The notes under the pieces were generated by a model. That model was given only the letters and a program-made list of their open reading frames with translations. It was not told the DNA's origin and did not search any database. A stretch of 64,000 bases of DNA from Enterocloster aldenensis (GTDB lineage: Bacteria; Bacillota; Clostridia; Lachnospirales; Lachnospiraceae), in the NCBI RefSeq assembly GCF_003434055.1, contig NZ_QVEX01000004.1:299831-363830 (forward strand). Reading direction: 5' to 3'. The translations under genes and the position numbers were made by a program. This document shows, piece after piece, positions 26,696 through 35,169 of this stretch (its first letter is position 1; each line of letters starts with the position of its first letter).

Positions 26696-28584
26696 TGAAT
26701 GACAGGAAGATGGGAGACAAGGTGAACCGCCATTACGCAAGGACGGCCAGGCGGCTGATGGGATATGTGGCCAGTACGTACAAGTTACAGTTTGCCTGTG
26801 TCCTTGTGGCCATAATCATAAGCGCCCTGGCTAATGTGGCAGGCCCGCTGTTCCTTATGGTGCTGATTGATGATTTCATCACCCCTCTTATGGGGCAGCA
26901 GGGCCCTGACTTCACGGCCCTTAACCAGGCCATGGCCGGGCTGGCCGCTTTTTACGTGGCAGGTGTCATCTGTACCTATATCTACAACCGCCTGATGGTC
27001 AACATTGGCCAGGGCGTCCAGAAGCGGGTGCGCGACGAGATGTTTGAGCACATGCAGACGCTTCCCATCCGTTACTTTGACCAGCATCCCCACGGGGAGC
27101 TTATGAGCCGCTATACCAATGACATCGATACCCTGAGGCAGATGATCAATCAGGCCCTGCCCATGGCATTTTCATCCCTCATAACCATCCTGGCAATATC
27201 TGCGGTGATGATAAGCATCAGTATCCCGCTGTCCGTCCTGGCAGCGGCCATGGTCCTGCTTATGCTGTTCATCAGCAGGACGCTGGCAGGACGGTGCGGC
27301 AAATACTTTGTGGCCCAGCAGCTGGCAATCGGCCGTGTGACCGGGTATATTGAGGAGCGCCTGGGGGGACAGAAGGTAATCAAGGTATTTAACCACGAGG
27401 CCGAGACCATGGAAGAATTCGACGCGCTGAACAACAAGCTGCGTCAGAGCGCGTTCAATGCCAACAAATACGCCAATGTGATCATGCCTGTCATTACCAA
27501 CATAGGGAACCTGCAGTTCGTGCTGACCGCCATTACGGGAGGCATGCTCTCCCTGTGCGGCCTGGCCAGCCTGACCCTGGGCCAGATCGCGTCCTACCTG
27601 CAGTTCACCAAAAGCTTTAACCAACCCTTTGCCCAGATATCCCAGCAGTCCAATTCCATCATCATGGCGCTGGCCGGGGCGGAACGGATTTTCAATATGA
27701 TGGATGAGGAGCCGGAGCCGGATGAAGGGTCCGTGACCCTGGTCAATGCGCGGGTGGATGGAAAGGGAACCATAACTGAGGCGGCGGAGAGGACCAATAC
27801 CTGGGCATGGAAATATCCCAACAGCGACGGCACGTACACCTATACAAAACTGTGCGGGGACGTCCGGTTCGCGGACATGGATTTTGGATATGACCCCAGG
27901 CACATGGTGCTTCACAATATAAGCCTTTATGCCAAGCCGGGGCAGAAGCTGGCCTTTGTGGGGGCCACGGGCGCGGGCAAGACCACCATCACCAACCTGA
28001 TTAACCGGTTTTATGACATACAGAAGGGCTCCATTACCTATGACGGGATTGACATAGGTGAAATCCGCAAGGAAGACCTGCGCCGCTCCCTGGGGATTGT
28101 CCTTCAGGACACCCATCTGTTCACAGGGACCATCATGGAGAATATCCGGTATGGCAGGCTGGACGCCACGGACGAGGAGGTGTACGGGGCCGCGAGACTG
28201 GCCAATGCGGACCAGTTCATACGTATGCTGCCCCAGGGCTACGGCACCATGCTTACAGGGGATGGGGAAGAGCTGTCACAGGGCCAGCGCCAGCTTCTGG
28301 CCATTGCGCGGGCAGCCATTGCGGACCCGCCGGTGCTGATCCTGGATGAAGCCACATCCAGCATAGATACCAGGACCGAGGCCCTGGTGCAGGGCGGGAT
28401 GGATGAACTGATGAAGGGAAGGACCGTGTTTGTCATTGCCCACCGGCTTTCCACCATCCGCAACTCCGATGCCATCATGGTACTGGACCACGGCAATATC
28501 GTGGAGCGCGGGGATCATGAAAGCCTGATAAAGGAAAAGGGGATTTACTATCAGCTGTACACAGGAGGGCTGGAGCTGGATTAG
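26692..28584 (+). CDS. Heterodimeric ABC exporter, canonical half
   Basis: 630 residues; its ATG overlaps the previous stop (ATGA), so the two halves are co-translated. Six membrane helices (1-330) precede a nucleotide-binding domain with Walker A GATGAGKTT (about 423), signature LSQGQ (about 528) and Walker B LILDEATSSID (about 549), whose catalytic Glu is present. Between membrane domain and ATPase lies an extra segment of about 40 residues (VDGKGTITEAAERTNTWAW onward) that shorter relatives lack. Together with the preceding half it forms one exporter with one active and one degenerate site. Ends 41 bp before a terminator. Confidence 0.92.
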   Translation: MMNDRKMGDKVNRHYARTARRLMGYVASTYKLQFACVLVAIIISALANVAGPLFLMVLIDDFITPLMGQQGPDFTALNQAMAGLAAFYVAGVICTYIYNRLMVNIGQGVQKRVRDEMFEHMQTLPIRYFDQHPHGELMSRYTNDIDTLRQMINQALPMAFSSLITILAISAVMISISIPLSVLAAAMVLLMLFISRTLAGRCGKYFVAQQLAIGRVTGYIEERLGGQKVIKVFNHEAETMEEFDALNNKLRQSAFNANKYANVIMPVITNIGNLQFVLTAITGGMLSLCGLASLTLGQIASYLQFTKSFNQPFAQISQQSNSIIMALAGAERIFNMMDEEPEPDEGSVTLVNARVDGKGTITEAAERTNTWAWKYPNSDGTYTYTKLCGDVRFADMDFGYDPRHMVLHNISLYAKPGQKLAFVGATGAGKTTITNLINRFYDIQKGSITYDGIDIGEIRKEDLRRSLGIVLQDTHLFTGTIMENIRYGRLDATDEEVYGAARLANADQFIRMLPQGYGTMLTGDGEELSQGQRQLLAIARAAIADPPVLILDEATSSIDTRTEALVQGGMDELMKGRTVFVIAHRLSTIRNSDAIMVLDHGNIVERGDHESLIKEKGIYYQLYTGGLELD

Positions 28585-28620
28585 GGTGCGTCTGAAAATT
28601 GCTTTCCGTCAGCTGCGCTG
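28585..28620 (+). repeat. Dispersed intergenic element, copy B
   Basis: Starts directly after the ABC gene stop: GGTGCGTCTGAAAATTGC then TTTCCGTCAGCTGCG. It matches copy A (13326-13361) in the same orientation and copy D (45153-45184) inverted, especially CGTCTGAARATTGCTTTCCG. A terminator follows within 10 bp. Confidence 0.5.
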
Positions 28621-28625
28621 TTCAG

Positions 28626-28685
28626 AAAGCAGGAGCATGTCAATGGCAGGAATCATGGGCCGGGGACAATGCTCCTGCTTTTTTT
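28626..28685 (+). terminator. Terminator of the ABC exporter operon
   Basis: A perfect 13-bp stem, AAAGCAGGAGCAT (28626-28638) with ATGCTCCTGCTTT (28669-28681), followed by a run of T's to 28685. Confidence 0.9.
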
Positions 28686-28727
28686 GTGCAGTAGGATAGG
28701 TCCGGCTTTGGGAATCGGATTGTGGGA

Positions 28728-28792
28728 TAAACCAAGAATATAAACCAGGAATATAAACCAAGGATGTAAACAAAAGATGTAAACCAATGCGG
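28728..28792 (+). repeat. Array of five 13-bp direct repeats with TAAACC half-sites
   Basis: Five head-to-tail units: TAAACCAAGAATA, TAAACCAGGAATA, TAAACCAAGGATG, TAAACAAAAGATG and TAAACCAATGCGG. Each begins with TAAAC(C), the same half-site found in the perfect operator at 29001-29014. The array sits about 170 bp upstream of the glycosaminoglycan operon promoter. Two looser dyads of the same half-site follow: AACC-TTAAAT-GGTT (28806-28819) and GGTTT-ACTAA-AAACC (28816-28830). The rest of the 28686-29092 gap is AT-rich with no gene. A regulatory meaning is inferred. Confidence 0.7.
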
Positions 28793-28961
28793 TGATTTGA
28801 GATATAACCTTAAATGGTTTACTAAAAACCTACGATTTGATAAGAAGGAGATAAAAGGTAAAAAAACCTAATTATTGGAGAAATAGATGTAATATATGCA
28901 CAAAAAATAATAAATAAATTATGCAATATATCAGAAAAATATAGGGCATATAAAATTAATA

Positions 28962-28990
28962 TTGACAACCATGGTAAATAATACTATACT
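28962..28990 (+). promoter_or_regulatory. Promoter of the glycosaminoglycan-disaccharide operon
   Basis: TTGACA (28962-28967), 17-bp spacer, TATACT (28985-28990). Transcription would start near 28997, about 95 nt before the PTS IIA ATG. The LacI-type operator lies just downstream of the start. Confidence 0.75.
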
Positions 28991-29000
28991 TCAATCATGA

Positions 29001-29014
29001 GTAAACCGGTTTAC
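29001..29014. promoter_or_regulatory. LacI-family operator (perfect palindrome)
   Basis: GTAAACCGGTTTAC is a perfect 14-bp palindrome with the central CG step that LacI-family hinge helices intercalate. It overlaps the predicted transcription start, the classic repressor position. The obvious partner is the LacI-type regulator at 35170-36174, last gene of the same operon. Operator form is seen; the pairing is inferred. Confidence 0.75.
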
Positions 29015-29092
29015 CAAAAGACGAGAAAATACGGACAAAATGGAAGAAAACAAGTAAAAATGAAGTAAACTGATTAAGAAGGGAGTAAACAG

Positions 29093-29527
29093 ATGACAGG
29101 AATCATTGTAACGGGCCATGGACACTTCCCCACAGGGATATTAAGCGCCATCGCCTTGGTGGCGGGAAAGCCGGAGAACACGGCCGGGGTGGACTTTAAG
29201 GAGGGATGCAGTTCATCTGATTTAAAAGAGGCCATGAAACTGGCAATGGAATCCCTTGAGGGGGAGGAGGTCCTGATTCTGGCCGACCTGGTGGGCGGGA
29301 CGCCTTTCAACGTTGCGGCGGCCCTGAAGCAGGAGTGTACGGACAGGCGGATAAAGGTCATGGCAGGCGTGAACATGGCATCCCTGGTGGAAGCCGTATT
29401 TTCCAGACCCATGTACGGGCTTGATGGGCTGGCGGCGGCAGTGCTCACAGCAGGCAGGGAAGGGATTAAGGACCTGGACGGCCTGGGCAGTGAGGAGGAA
29501 GGGCCGGAGTTTGAAGACGGACTGTAG
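29093..29527 (+). CDS. PTS mannose/sorbose family EIIA component
   Basis: 144 residues, first gene of the operon, ATG after AAGGGAG. The N-terminus GIIVTGHGHFPTGILSA carries the phospho-accepting His (residue 9) of the EIIA-Man fold, and ILADLVGGTPFNVAA is the second family signature. It passes phosphate from HPr to the EIIB encoded two genes on. It ends in an acidic tail (GSEEEGPEFEDG). Substrate is inferred from the downstream glucuronyl hydrolase and lyase: unsaturated glycosaminoglycan disaccharides. Confidence 0.9.
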   Translation: MTGIIVTGHGHFPTGILSAIALVAGKPENTAGVDFKEGCSSSDLKEAMKLAMESLEGEEVLILADLVGGTPFNVAAALKQECTDRRIKVMAGVNMASLVEAVFSRPMYGLDGLAAAVLTAGREGIKDLDGLGSEEEGPEFEDGL

Positions 29528-29568
29528 ACGGATGTGGTATGATAATAAAAGGACGAGGTAAGGGAGAC

Positions 29569-30759
29569 ATGATAAAAAAAATACATGTGGAACCAATCAG
29601 GAAAAAGGACATCTACCTTGGGGGCAGCCTGCTCACCAAGAGGGAAGTGGAGTCTGCCATTGAGGATGTGGTAAGGCAGGTGCGCTGCAATATGAAGTAC
29701 TTTGGGACAAAGTTCCCGTCCTCAGCGGCCAAGGACCAGACATACGGCATCATTGAAAACATCGAGTGGACCGACGGCTTCTGGACCGGGCTTTTGTGGC
29801 TGTGTTACGAGTACACAGGGGACCAGGAATTCAGGCAGCTGGCGCAACAGAATGTTTCCTCGTTCCTGAACCGGGTAGAAAAACGCATTGAACTGGACCA
29901 CCACGACCTGGGATTCCTTTACTGCCTTTCCTGTGTGGCAGGGTATAAACTGACCGGCTCCAAGGACGCCAGGAAGGCAGGCCTCCTGGCAGCGGATAAA
30001 CTGATGGAGCGTTTCCAGGAAAAAGGGGGATTCATCCAGGCATGGGGAGAACTGGGGGCCAGGGACAATTACCGGCTGATCATTGACTGCCTGTTAAATA
30101 TCCCGCTGCTGTACTGGGCCGCAAAGGTGACAGGGGACCATACATATAAAGATGCGGCTGTACGCCATTATGAAACCGCATGCAATCATGTAATCCGCCA
30201 GGACGCCTCTGCCTACCATACGTTTTATTTTGACCCGGAAACAGGAAAACCCATAAAGGGCGTTACCAGGCAGGGATACAGCGATGATTCGGCCTGGGCC
30301 AGGGGCCAGGCCTGGGGGGTATACGGAATCCCCCTGAATTACAGGTATACAAGGGATGACAGCGCCTTTAACCTGTTTGAGGGCATGACCAACTACTTCT
30401 TAAACCGTCTGCCTGAGGACGATGTGTGCTACTGGGACCTGATATTCACGGATGGTGACTGCCAGCCCAGGGATTCATCCGCAGCAGCCGTGGCCGTGTG
30501 CGGCATCCACGAGATGCTTAAGTACCTTCCTGAGGTGCACCCGGACAAGGAGACCTATCAATACGCCATGCACCGCATCCTCCGCTCCCTGATGGAGGGG
30601 TACGCCAACCCGGATATAAAGGAAGGCGCGCCGGTGCTTCTCCACGGCGTGTACTCCTGGCATTCAGGCAAAGGCGTGGACGAGGGGAATATATGGGGAG
30701 ACTATTATTATATGGAAGCGCTGATGCGTTTTTATAAAGACTGGAACTTATATTGGTAA
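29569..30759 (+). CDS. ugl: Unsaturated glucuronyl hydrolase (GH88)
   Basis: 396 residues from the ATG at 29569, which follows AAGGGAG; the frame from 29539 has no site. The alpha/alpha barrel features are clear: WTDGFWTGLLWLCYE, HHDLGF with Asp113, and IIDCLLNIPLLYW with Asp173, the two Asp equivalent to the catalytic pair of GH88 enzymes; also SWARGQAWGVYG (here DSAWARGQAWGVYG). The enzyme hydrates the 4,5-unsaturated uronate of glycosaminoglycan disaccharides and so splits them. No signal peptide, so it acts inside the cell on PTS-imported disaccharide. Same gene order as the streptococcal hyaluronan-disaccharide locus, as I recall it. Confidence 0.93.
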   Translation: MIKKIHVEPIRKKDIYLGGSLLTKREVESAIEDVVRQVRCNMKYFGTKFPSSAAKDQTYGIIENIEWTDGFWTGLLWLCYEYTGDQEFRQLAQQNVSSFLNRVEKRIELDHHDLGFLYCLSCVAGYKLTGSKDARKAGLLAADKLMERFQEKGGFIQAWGELGARDNYRLIIDCLLNIPLLYWAAKVTGDHTYKDAAVRHYETACNHVIRQDASAYHTFYFDPETGKPIKGVTRQGYSDDSAWARGQAWGVYGIPLNYRYTRDDSAFNLFEGMTNYFLNRLPEDDVCYWDLIFTDGDCQPRDSSAAAVAVCGIHEMLKYLPEVHPDKETYQYAMHRILRSLMEGYANPDIKEGAPVLLHGVYSWHSGKGVDEGNIWGDYYYMEALMRFYKDWNLYW

Positions 30760-30780
30760 GCATACAAGGAGGAAAACATA

Positions 30781-31272
30781 ATGCCAGTACCGAATATCGT
30801 AGCATTCAGAATTGACGAAAGGCTGATCCACGGACAGGGACAGCTCTGGATTAAGGCCCTGGGGGTCAACACGGTGATTGTGGCCAATGACTCGGCCAGT
30901 GAGGACGCCATGCAGCAGACCCTGATGAAGGCCGTGGTTCCAAAGACCATTGCCATGCGCTTCTTTTCCATCCAGCACACCTGTGATGTAATCATGAAGG
31001 CATCCCCCAGGCAGACCATCTTCATTGTGTGCAAGACAACAGAAGATGCCCTTAAGCTGGTGGCGGGAGGCGTTCCCGTGAAGGAAATCAACGTGGGCAA
31101 TATCCACCATGCCCCGGGCAAGGAAGACATAAGCAAATACATTGCCCTGGGAGAGGAGGACAAGGCGGCCCTCAGGGAAATGCGGGATAAATATGGAATC
31201 ACGTTTAATACGAAAACCACTGCGTCCGGCGATGAGGTTGCCGCAAAAGTGGATTTAAATAAATACTTATAA
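30781..31272 (+). CDS. PTS mannose/sorbose family EIIB component
   Basis: 163 residues, AAGGAGG before the ATG. FRIDERLIHGQGQLWIKAL contains the phosphorylated His (residue 17) of EIIB-Man/AgaV types. The sorbose-type fold continues with VIVANDSASED and INVGNIHHAPGKEDIS. It accepts phosphate from EIIA and donates it to the incoming sugar at the IIC/IID membrane complex. It is placed between the glucuronyl hydrolase and EIIC genes. Confidence 0.92.
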   Translation: MPVPNIVAFRIDERLIHGQGQLWIKALGVNTVIVANDSASEDAMQQTLMKAVVPKTIAMRFFSIQHTCDVIMKASPRQTIFIVCKTTEDALKLVAGGVPVKEINVGNIHHAPGKEDISKYIALGEEDKAALREMRDKYGITFNTKTTASGDEVAAKVDLNKYL

Positions 31273-31302
31273 TAAAAAGGGAGTATAAAGGAGGGAATCA
31301 TC

Positions 31303-32091
31303 GTGACAATCAGTATGTTTCAATGTTTGCTTATCGGTTTATGGACAGCGTTCTGTCTTGCAGGTATGCTGTTTGGCATCTACACCAACAGGTGCCTTGT
31401 GATGGCGGCGGGCGTGGGCCTGATACTGGGGGACCTGCCCACCGGGCTTGCCATGGGAGCTGTGGGGGAACTGGCATTCATGGGCTTTGGCGTGTCCCAG
31501 GGCGGTTCCGTGCCGCCTAACCCAATGGGGCCCGGCATTGTGGGAACCATCATCGCCATTACCATGAAGGACTCAGGCATCGATGTGGGCTCTGCCCTGG
31601 CCCTTTCATTTCCGTTTGCAGTGGCGTTCCAGTTTGTGATTACGGCCACCTATACATTTGCCACCACACTGACCGGCTTTGCCTACAAGGCGCTGGACAA
31701 AAAGGATTTCAGGGGCTTCCGCATTGCGGCCAATGCAACGGTGTGCATATTCGCGGCCGTTGGTTTCATCATTGGGTTCGGAGGCGCATTCAGCTCCGAA
31801 GGCCTTTCAAAAATCATTTCCCTGATTCCGGCCTGGCTCAGCGACGGTTTGGGCGTGGCGGGGAAAATGCTTCCTGCCATCGGTTTTGCCATGATCCTCA
31901 ATGTAATGGCTAAAAAGGAACTGATACCATTCGTGCTGCTGGGTTATATTGCTATCGCCTACCTGAACCTTCCGGTCATGGGCGTTGCAGTGATTGGCAC
32001 CGCAATCGCATTACTTGTATTCTTTCACGCAGGCAAAGGCGCAGGCGAAACTGTAGAAGAAGTGGAGGTTGAATTTGAAGATGGCATCTAA
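31303..32091 (+). CDS. PTS mannose/sorbose family EIIC component
   Basis: 262 residues, GTG start after GGAGGG. Seven to nine hydrophobic segments; GDLPTGLAMGAVGELAFMGF and SQGGSVPPNPMGPGIVGTI are characteristic of EIIC-Man/Aga (substrate channel subunit). It ends in an acidic cytoplasmic tail. The last 11 bp overlap the EIID start, implying translational coupling of the two membrane subunits. Confidence 0.92.
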   Translation: MTISMFQCLLIGLWTAFCLAGMLFGIYTNRCLVMAAGVGLILGDLPTGLAMGAVGELAFMGFGVSQGGSVPPNPMGPGIVGTIIAITMKDSGIDVGSALALSFPFAVAFQFVITATYTFATTLTGFAYKALDKKDFRGFRIAANATVCIFAAVGFIIGFGGAFSSEGLSKIISLIPAWLSDGLGVAGKMLPAIGFAMILNVMAKKELIPFVLLGYIAIAYLNLPVMGVAVIGTAIALLVFFHAGKGAGETVEEVEVEFEDGI

Positions 32092-32890
32092 TCAGTTGGA
32101 GAAAAAAGATTATTTAAAAACATCCCTGCGGGCGTATTTCCTGCAGAACGGTTTTAACTACGGCAATTACCAGGGCCTTGGATATGCCAATGTGCTGTAT
32201 CCCTCCCTTCGCAAGATGTATAAGGACGATGATGACAAGCTCCAGGAGGCATTAAAGGAAAACATTGAGTTCTTCAACACCAACATCCATTTCCTTCCGT
32301 TCATAACAAGCCTGCACCTGGTGATGCTGGAGAACAGGACCCCATCCAGTGAAATCCGCAACATCAAGATGGCCCTTATGGGGCCCCTGGCCGGAATCGG
32401 CGATTCCCTGGCCCAGTTCTGCCTGGCGCCCCTGTTTGCAACCATCGGCGCATCCCTGGCCATGGACGGCCTGATCATGGGACCCATCCTGTTCTTTGTG
32501 GCCATGAACGTAATCCTTCTGGCGGCCAAGGTGCTTACAGGCATGTGGGGATACAAGCTGGGAACCAACATCATCGCAACCCTCAGCAGCAAGATGGAAC
32601 AGATATCCAATGTGGCCAGCATGATTGGCGTAACCGTCATATCCGGCCTGGCTGTGAATTTTGTGAAGATCGCAACCCCCATACAATATGTGGCCAGCAT
32701 GCCCGGCGACCAGCAGAAAGTAGTGGCAATCCAGGAAATGATTGACGCAATTGCCCCAAGGCTGCTGCCTGTGCTGTTCACAGGACTGATATTCTACCTG
32801 ATTAAGGTAAAGAAGTGGACTACCTACAAGCTGGTTATCTTAACCATTGTGATTGGCGTGGTGCTTTCACTGCTGCACATCATTGCATGA
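32081..32890 (+). CDS. PTS mannose/sorbose family EIID component
   Basis: 269 residues from the ATG at 32081 (AGTGGAGG upstream inside the EIIC gene); a TTG four codons earlier sits directly on the ribosome binding site and is rejected. The N-terminal cytoplasmic half has YFLQNGFNYGNYQGLGYANVLYP and ENIEFFNTNIHFLPFITSL (each shortened: NYGNYQGLGYA, FFNTNIHFLPF), then GPLAGIGDSLAQFCLAPLF, all EIID signatures. One or more C-terminal helices anchor it. Partner of the EIIC encoded upstream. Followed by dispersed element C and a terminator. Confidence 0.92.
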   Translation: MASNQLEKKDYLKTSLRAYFLQNGFNYGNYQGLGYANVLYPSLRKMYKDDDDKLQEALKENIEFFNTNIHFLPFITSLHLVMLENRTPSSEIRNIKMALMGPLAGIGDSLAQFCLAPLFATIGASLAMDGLIMGPILFFVAMNVILLAAKVLTGMWGYKLGTNIIATLSSKMEQISNVASMIGVTVISGLAVNFVKIATPIQYVASMPGDQQKVVAIQEMIDAIAPRLLPVLFTGLIFYLIKVKKWTTYKLVILTIVIGVVLSLLHIIA

Positions 32891-32908
32891 TGCGGCAATG
32901 CCAAAAGG

Positions 32909-32940
32909 CAGATGGCGGGAATGGATTTTCAGACACGCCC
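32909..32940 (-). repeat. Dispersed intergenic element, copy C
   Basis: On the minus strand this reads GGGCGTGTCTGAAAATCC then a diverged remainder (ATTCCCGCCATCTG). It matches the first 15-16 bases of copies A, B and D best. It lies 18 bp after the EIID stop and immediately before a terminator. Confidence 0.4.
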
Positions 32941-32948
32941 CATGAGCA

Positions 32949-32984
32949 AAACCCCCGGCAGTTTGATCTGACCGGGGGTTTGTT
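32949..32984 (+). terminator. Terminator between EIID and the heparinase-like gene
   Basis: AAACCCCCGG (32949-32958) pairs with CCGGGGGTTT (32972-32981), with a short T-rich tail (TTTGTTCC). It may partly separate the PTS genes from the lyase and repressor genes. Confidence 0.75.
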
Positions 32985-33019
32985 CCTATCTGACAGCCGG
33001 ACGGCGGCATCCGGCAGTT

Positions 33020-33069
33020 GTCCGGCCTAAGACGTCCGGTCTAAGCTGTCCGGCCTAAGCCGTCCGGTC
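33020..33069 (+). repeat. Tandem 14-bp GTCCGG repeats
   Basis: Three full units, GTCCGGCCTAAGAC, GTCCGGTCTAAGCT and GTCCGGCCTAAGCC, plus a partial fourth (GTCCGGTC), head to tail between the EIID terminator and the heparinase gene ribosome binding site. Function unknown. Confidence 0.75.
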
Positions 33070-33107
33070 ACAGTTCATGCCAAACCATAAAAAATAGGAG
33101 GACGACA

Positions 33108-35117
33108 ATGAAACAGGACCGATTTACCGCCCTTAAGGAGCGGACCCGCGGATATATGCAACAATATGACCCTGCCTTTGTGACGGAATACATGCGCCGG
33201 CAGTGTCCTTTGGAGGCAGGACAGGTAATCGCCCAGGCGGACCGCCTGATGGGACAGACCTTTACCTTTGAGGACAGGTGGGATATGGAACCATGCGCCG
33301 TTCCATATACACTGAAGGAAATGATTTGGGATTACAGCCCCAACCAGGACCCGGAATGGATATTCATGCTGAACCGCCATGAATACCTTCACAAACTTCT
33401 GCTGGCATACCGCCTCACAGGAAAACAGGCATATATAGAAAAGCTGGAGTGGTATATGGAACACTGGATCACATCCAATCCAATCCTTCCCGAGGGCACC
33501 GTGACCACCCGTTCCATTGACACGGGAATCCGGTGCATGAGCTGGCAGTTCCTTCTGATCCATCTCATAGGGGAAGGGCTTATGGGGCAGCAGGAGGCGG
33601 AGAGGATACTGGACAGCATGAGGAGCCAGTTTTCCTATATGAGGAATGGATATATAGGGAAATACACCCTCAGCAACTGGGGACTGCTCCAGACCGCAGC
33701 CATCTGCCACGGCTTTTTGTGGTTCGGGGAATACCTGCCAGGGGACGGGCTGATGGAGTGGGCGTGGAACGAGCTTGAAAACCAGCTGGCGCTTCAGGTC
33801 CTGCCGGATGGTTCCCATTGGGAGCAGTCCATGATGTACCATATGGAAGTGCTTCTGTCCTGCATGAAACTTCTGGCTTATTGGAACGGGGATGTGCCAA
33901 AAGACAGGACGTGGCTGCTGGAAAAAACAGCGGATATGAGCCGGTATGCGATGTATGCGGCCGGACCGGACCATTGCCAGATTGCCCAGTGCGACAGCGA
34001 TATAACGGATGTGAGGGATGTGCTGACAAAAGCAGCTGTATTGACAGGGGACGGGCGGTTCCGGTTTGCAGGATTTGAGTCCATGGACCTGGACAGCGCC
34101 TGGCTTTTGGGGCGGAATGGAATCTGCAGATATGGGCGGCAGAAGCCCCGGAGGCCGGAGTTTAAGAACCTGCACGCCGAGGATACGGGAAATGTCTATG
34201 TGAGGAACAGCTGGTCTGAGGACAGCCATTTTACCTATCTTACATGCGGTCCCCTGGGCAGCGGTCATGGACATGCGGACCTGACCCACATTTCCCTGTA
34301 CTATAAGGGCAGGCCGTTCCTGGTGGACAGCGGAAGATACTCTTATATGGAAGAAGAACCTCTGCGCCCTGCCTTAAAAAGCGCCCAGGCCCATAATGTA
34401 TGTGTGGTTGACGGCGAGTCCCAAGGAATCCCCAATGGCTCCTGGGGGTATGATTCATATGGGGAATGCCTGAAAACATATTACAGGGAACAGGGGCCGG
34501 TGCAGTACTGCGAGATGGCATATCATGGCACGCTGTCATCAGGGCAGGATTGCCTTGTCATCCGCCGCGTCCTCATGGCCGACCCTGGAATCTGGCTGAT
34601 TGTAAACGACATCGGGTGCAGGGGCAGACATGTGGTGCAGGAGTATTACCATATGGACCCCCGTGTAAAGGCCGTGCAGGGGACGCAGGGCATGGAAGGA
34701 GGATGGACCCTTTGTTCCGGGAACATCAGCCTGAACCTTCTGGGACAAACCGGTTTCATGGAGGAGCCGTGCATGATATCCGAAACATATAACCAGCTCC
34801 TGCCCAGTTCCTGCCTGGTAAAGGAAAACCGGTTCACGGACCGGCATACGGACTGGACCTGCCTGGCCGGAGGGGATGTGGCGATGGGCAGCGCGCCCGT
34901 GTATCAGTATGGCAGGCCGCAGCCGGTAACTGAAACAGAGGTGGTATCAAGGACGTTTGCCATATCACCCTCTGAATCCTGGGTGTTCCTCATATGGAAC
35001 CAGGAGACCTTTAAAGGCGGTAAAATGTATCTCTGTAATGGGATTCCTATATATGCAAAGGCAGCGGCCCTTCACTGCAGGAATGGGAATACCACACTTT
35101 ACCGATTGAGAAATTAA
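33108..35117 (+). CDS. Heparinase II/III family polysaccharide lyase
   Basis: 669 residues, ATG after AATAGGAGGACG. The N-terminal two-thirds form an alpha/alpha toroid (YRLTGKQAYIEKLEWYMEHW, NWGLLQTAAICHGFLWF); the C-terminal beta-sandwich begins around LGSGHGHADLTHISLYYKG (about residue 380), whose His/Tyr residues are the usual catalytic elements of this family (PF07940 type). No signal peptide is visible, so it probably acts in the cytosol on imported oligosaccharides, like the streptococcal hep gene next to ugl and the PTS. Substrate (hyaluronan, chondroitin or heparin fragments) is not fixed by sequence inspection. Confidence 0.88.
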   Translation: MKQDRFTALKERTRGYMQQYDPAFVTEYMRRQCPLEAGQVIAQADRLMGQTFTFEDRWDMEPCAVPYTLKEMIWDYSPNQDPEWIFMLNRHEYLHKLLLAYRLTGKQAYIEKLEWYMEHWITSNPILPEGTVTTRSIDTGIRCMSWQFLLIHLIGEGLMGQQEAERILDSMRSQFSYMRNGYIGKYTLSNWGLLQTAAICHGFLWFGEYLPGDGLMEWAWNELENQLALQVLPDGSHWEQSMMYHMEVLLSCMKLLAYWNGDVPKDRTWLLEKTADMSRYAMYAAGPDHCQIAQCDSDITDVRDVLTKAAVLTGDGRFRFAGFESMDLDSAWLLGRNGICRYGRQKPRRPEFKNLHAEDTGNVYVRNSWSEDSHFTYLTCGPLGSGHGHADLTHISLYYKGRPFLVDSGRYSYMEEEPLRPALKSAQAHNVCVVDGESQGIPNGSWGYDSYGECLKTYYREQGPVQYCEMAYHGTLSSGQDCLVIRRVLMADPGIWLIVNDIGCRGRHVVQEYYHMDPRVKAVQGTQGMEGGWTLCSGNISLNLLGQTGFMEEPCMISETYNQLLPSSCLVKENRFTDRHTDWTCLAGGDVAMGSAPVYQYGRPQPVTETEVVSRTFAISPSESWVFLIWNQETFKGGKMYLCNGIPIYAKAAALHCRNGNTTLYRLRN

Positions 35118-35169
35118 TGGTATAGTTATAAAAGTTATAAATCCTTTGATCTGGGTGGTGGAGGTTTGT

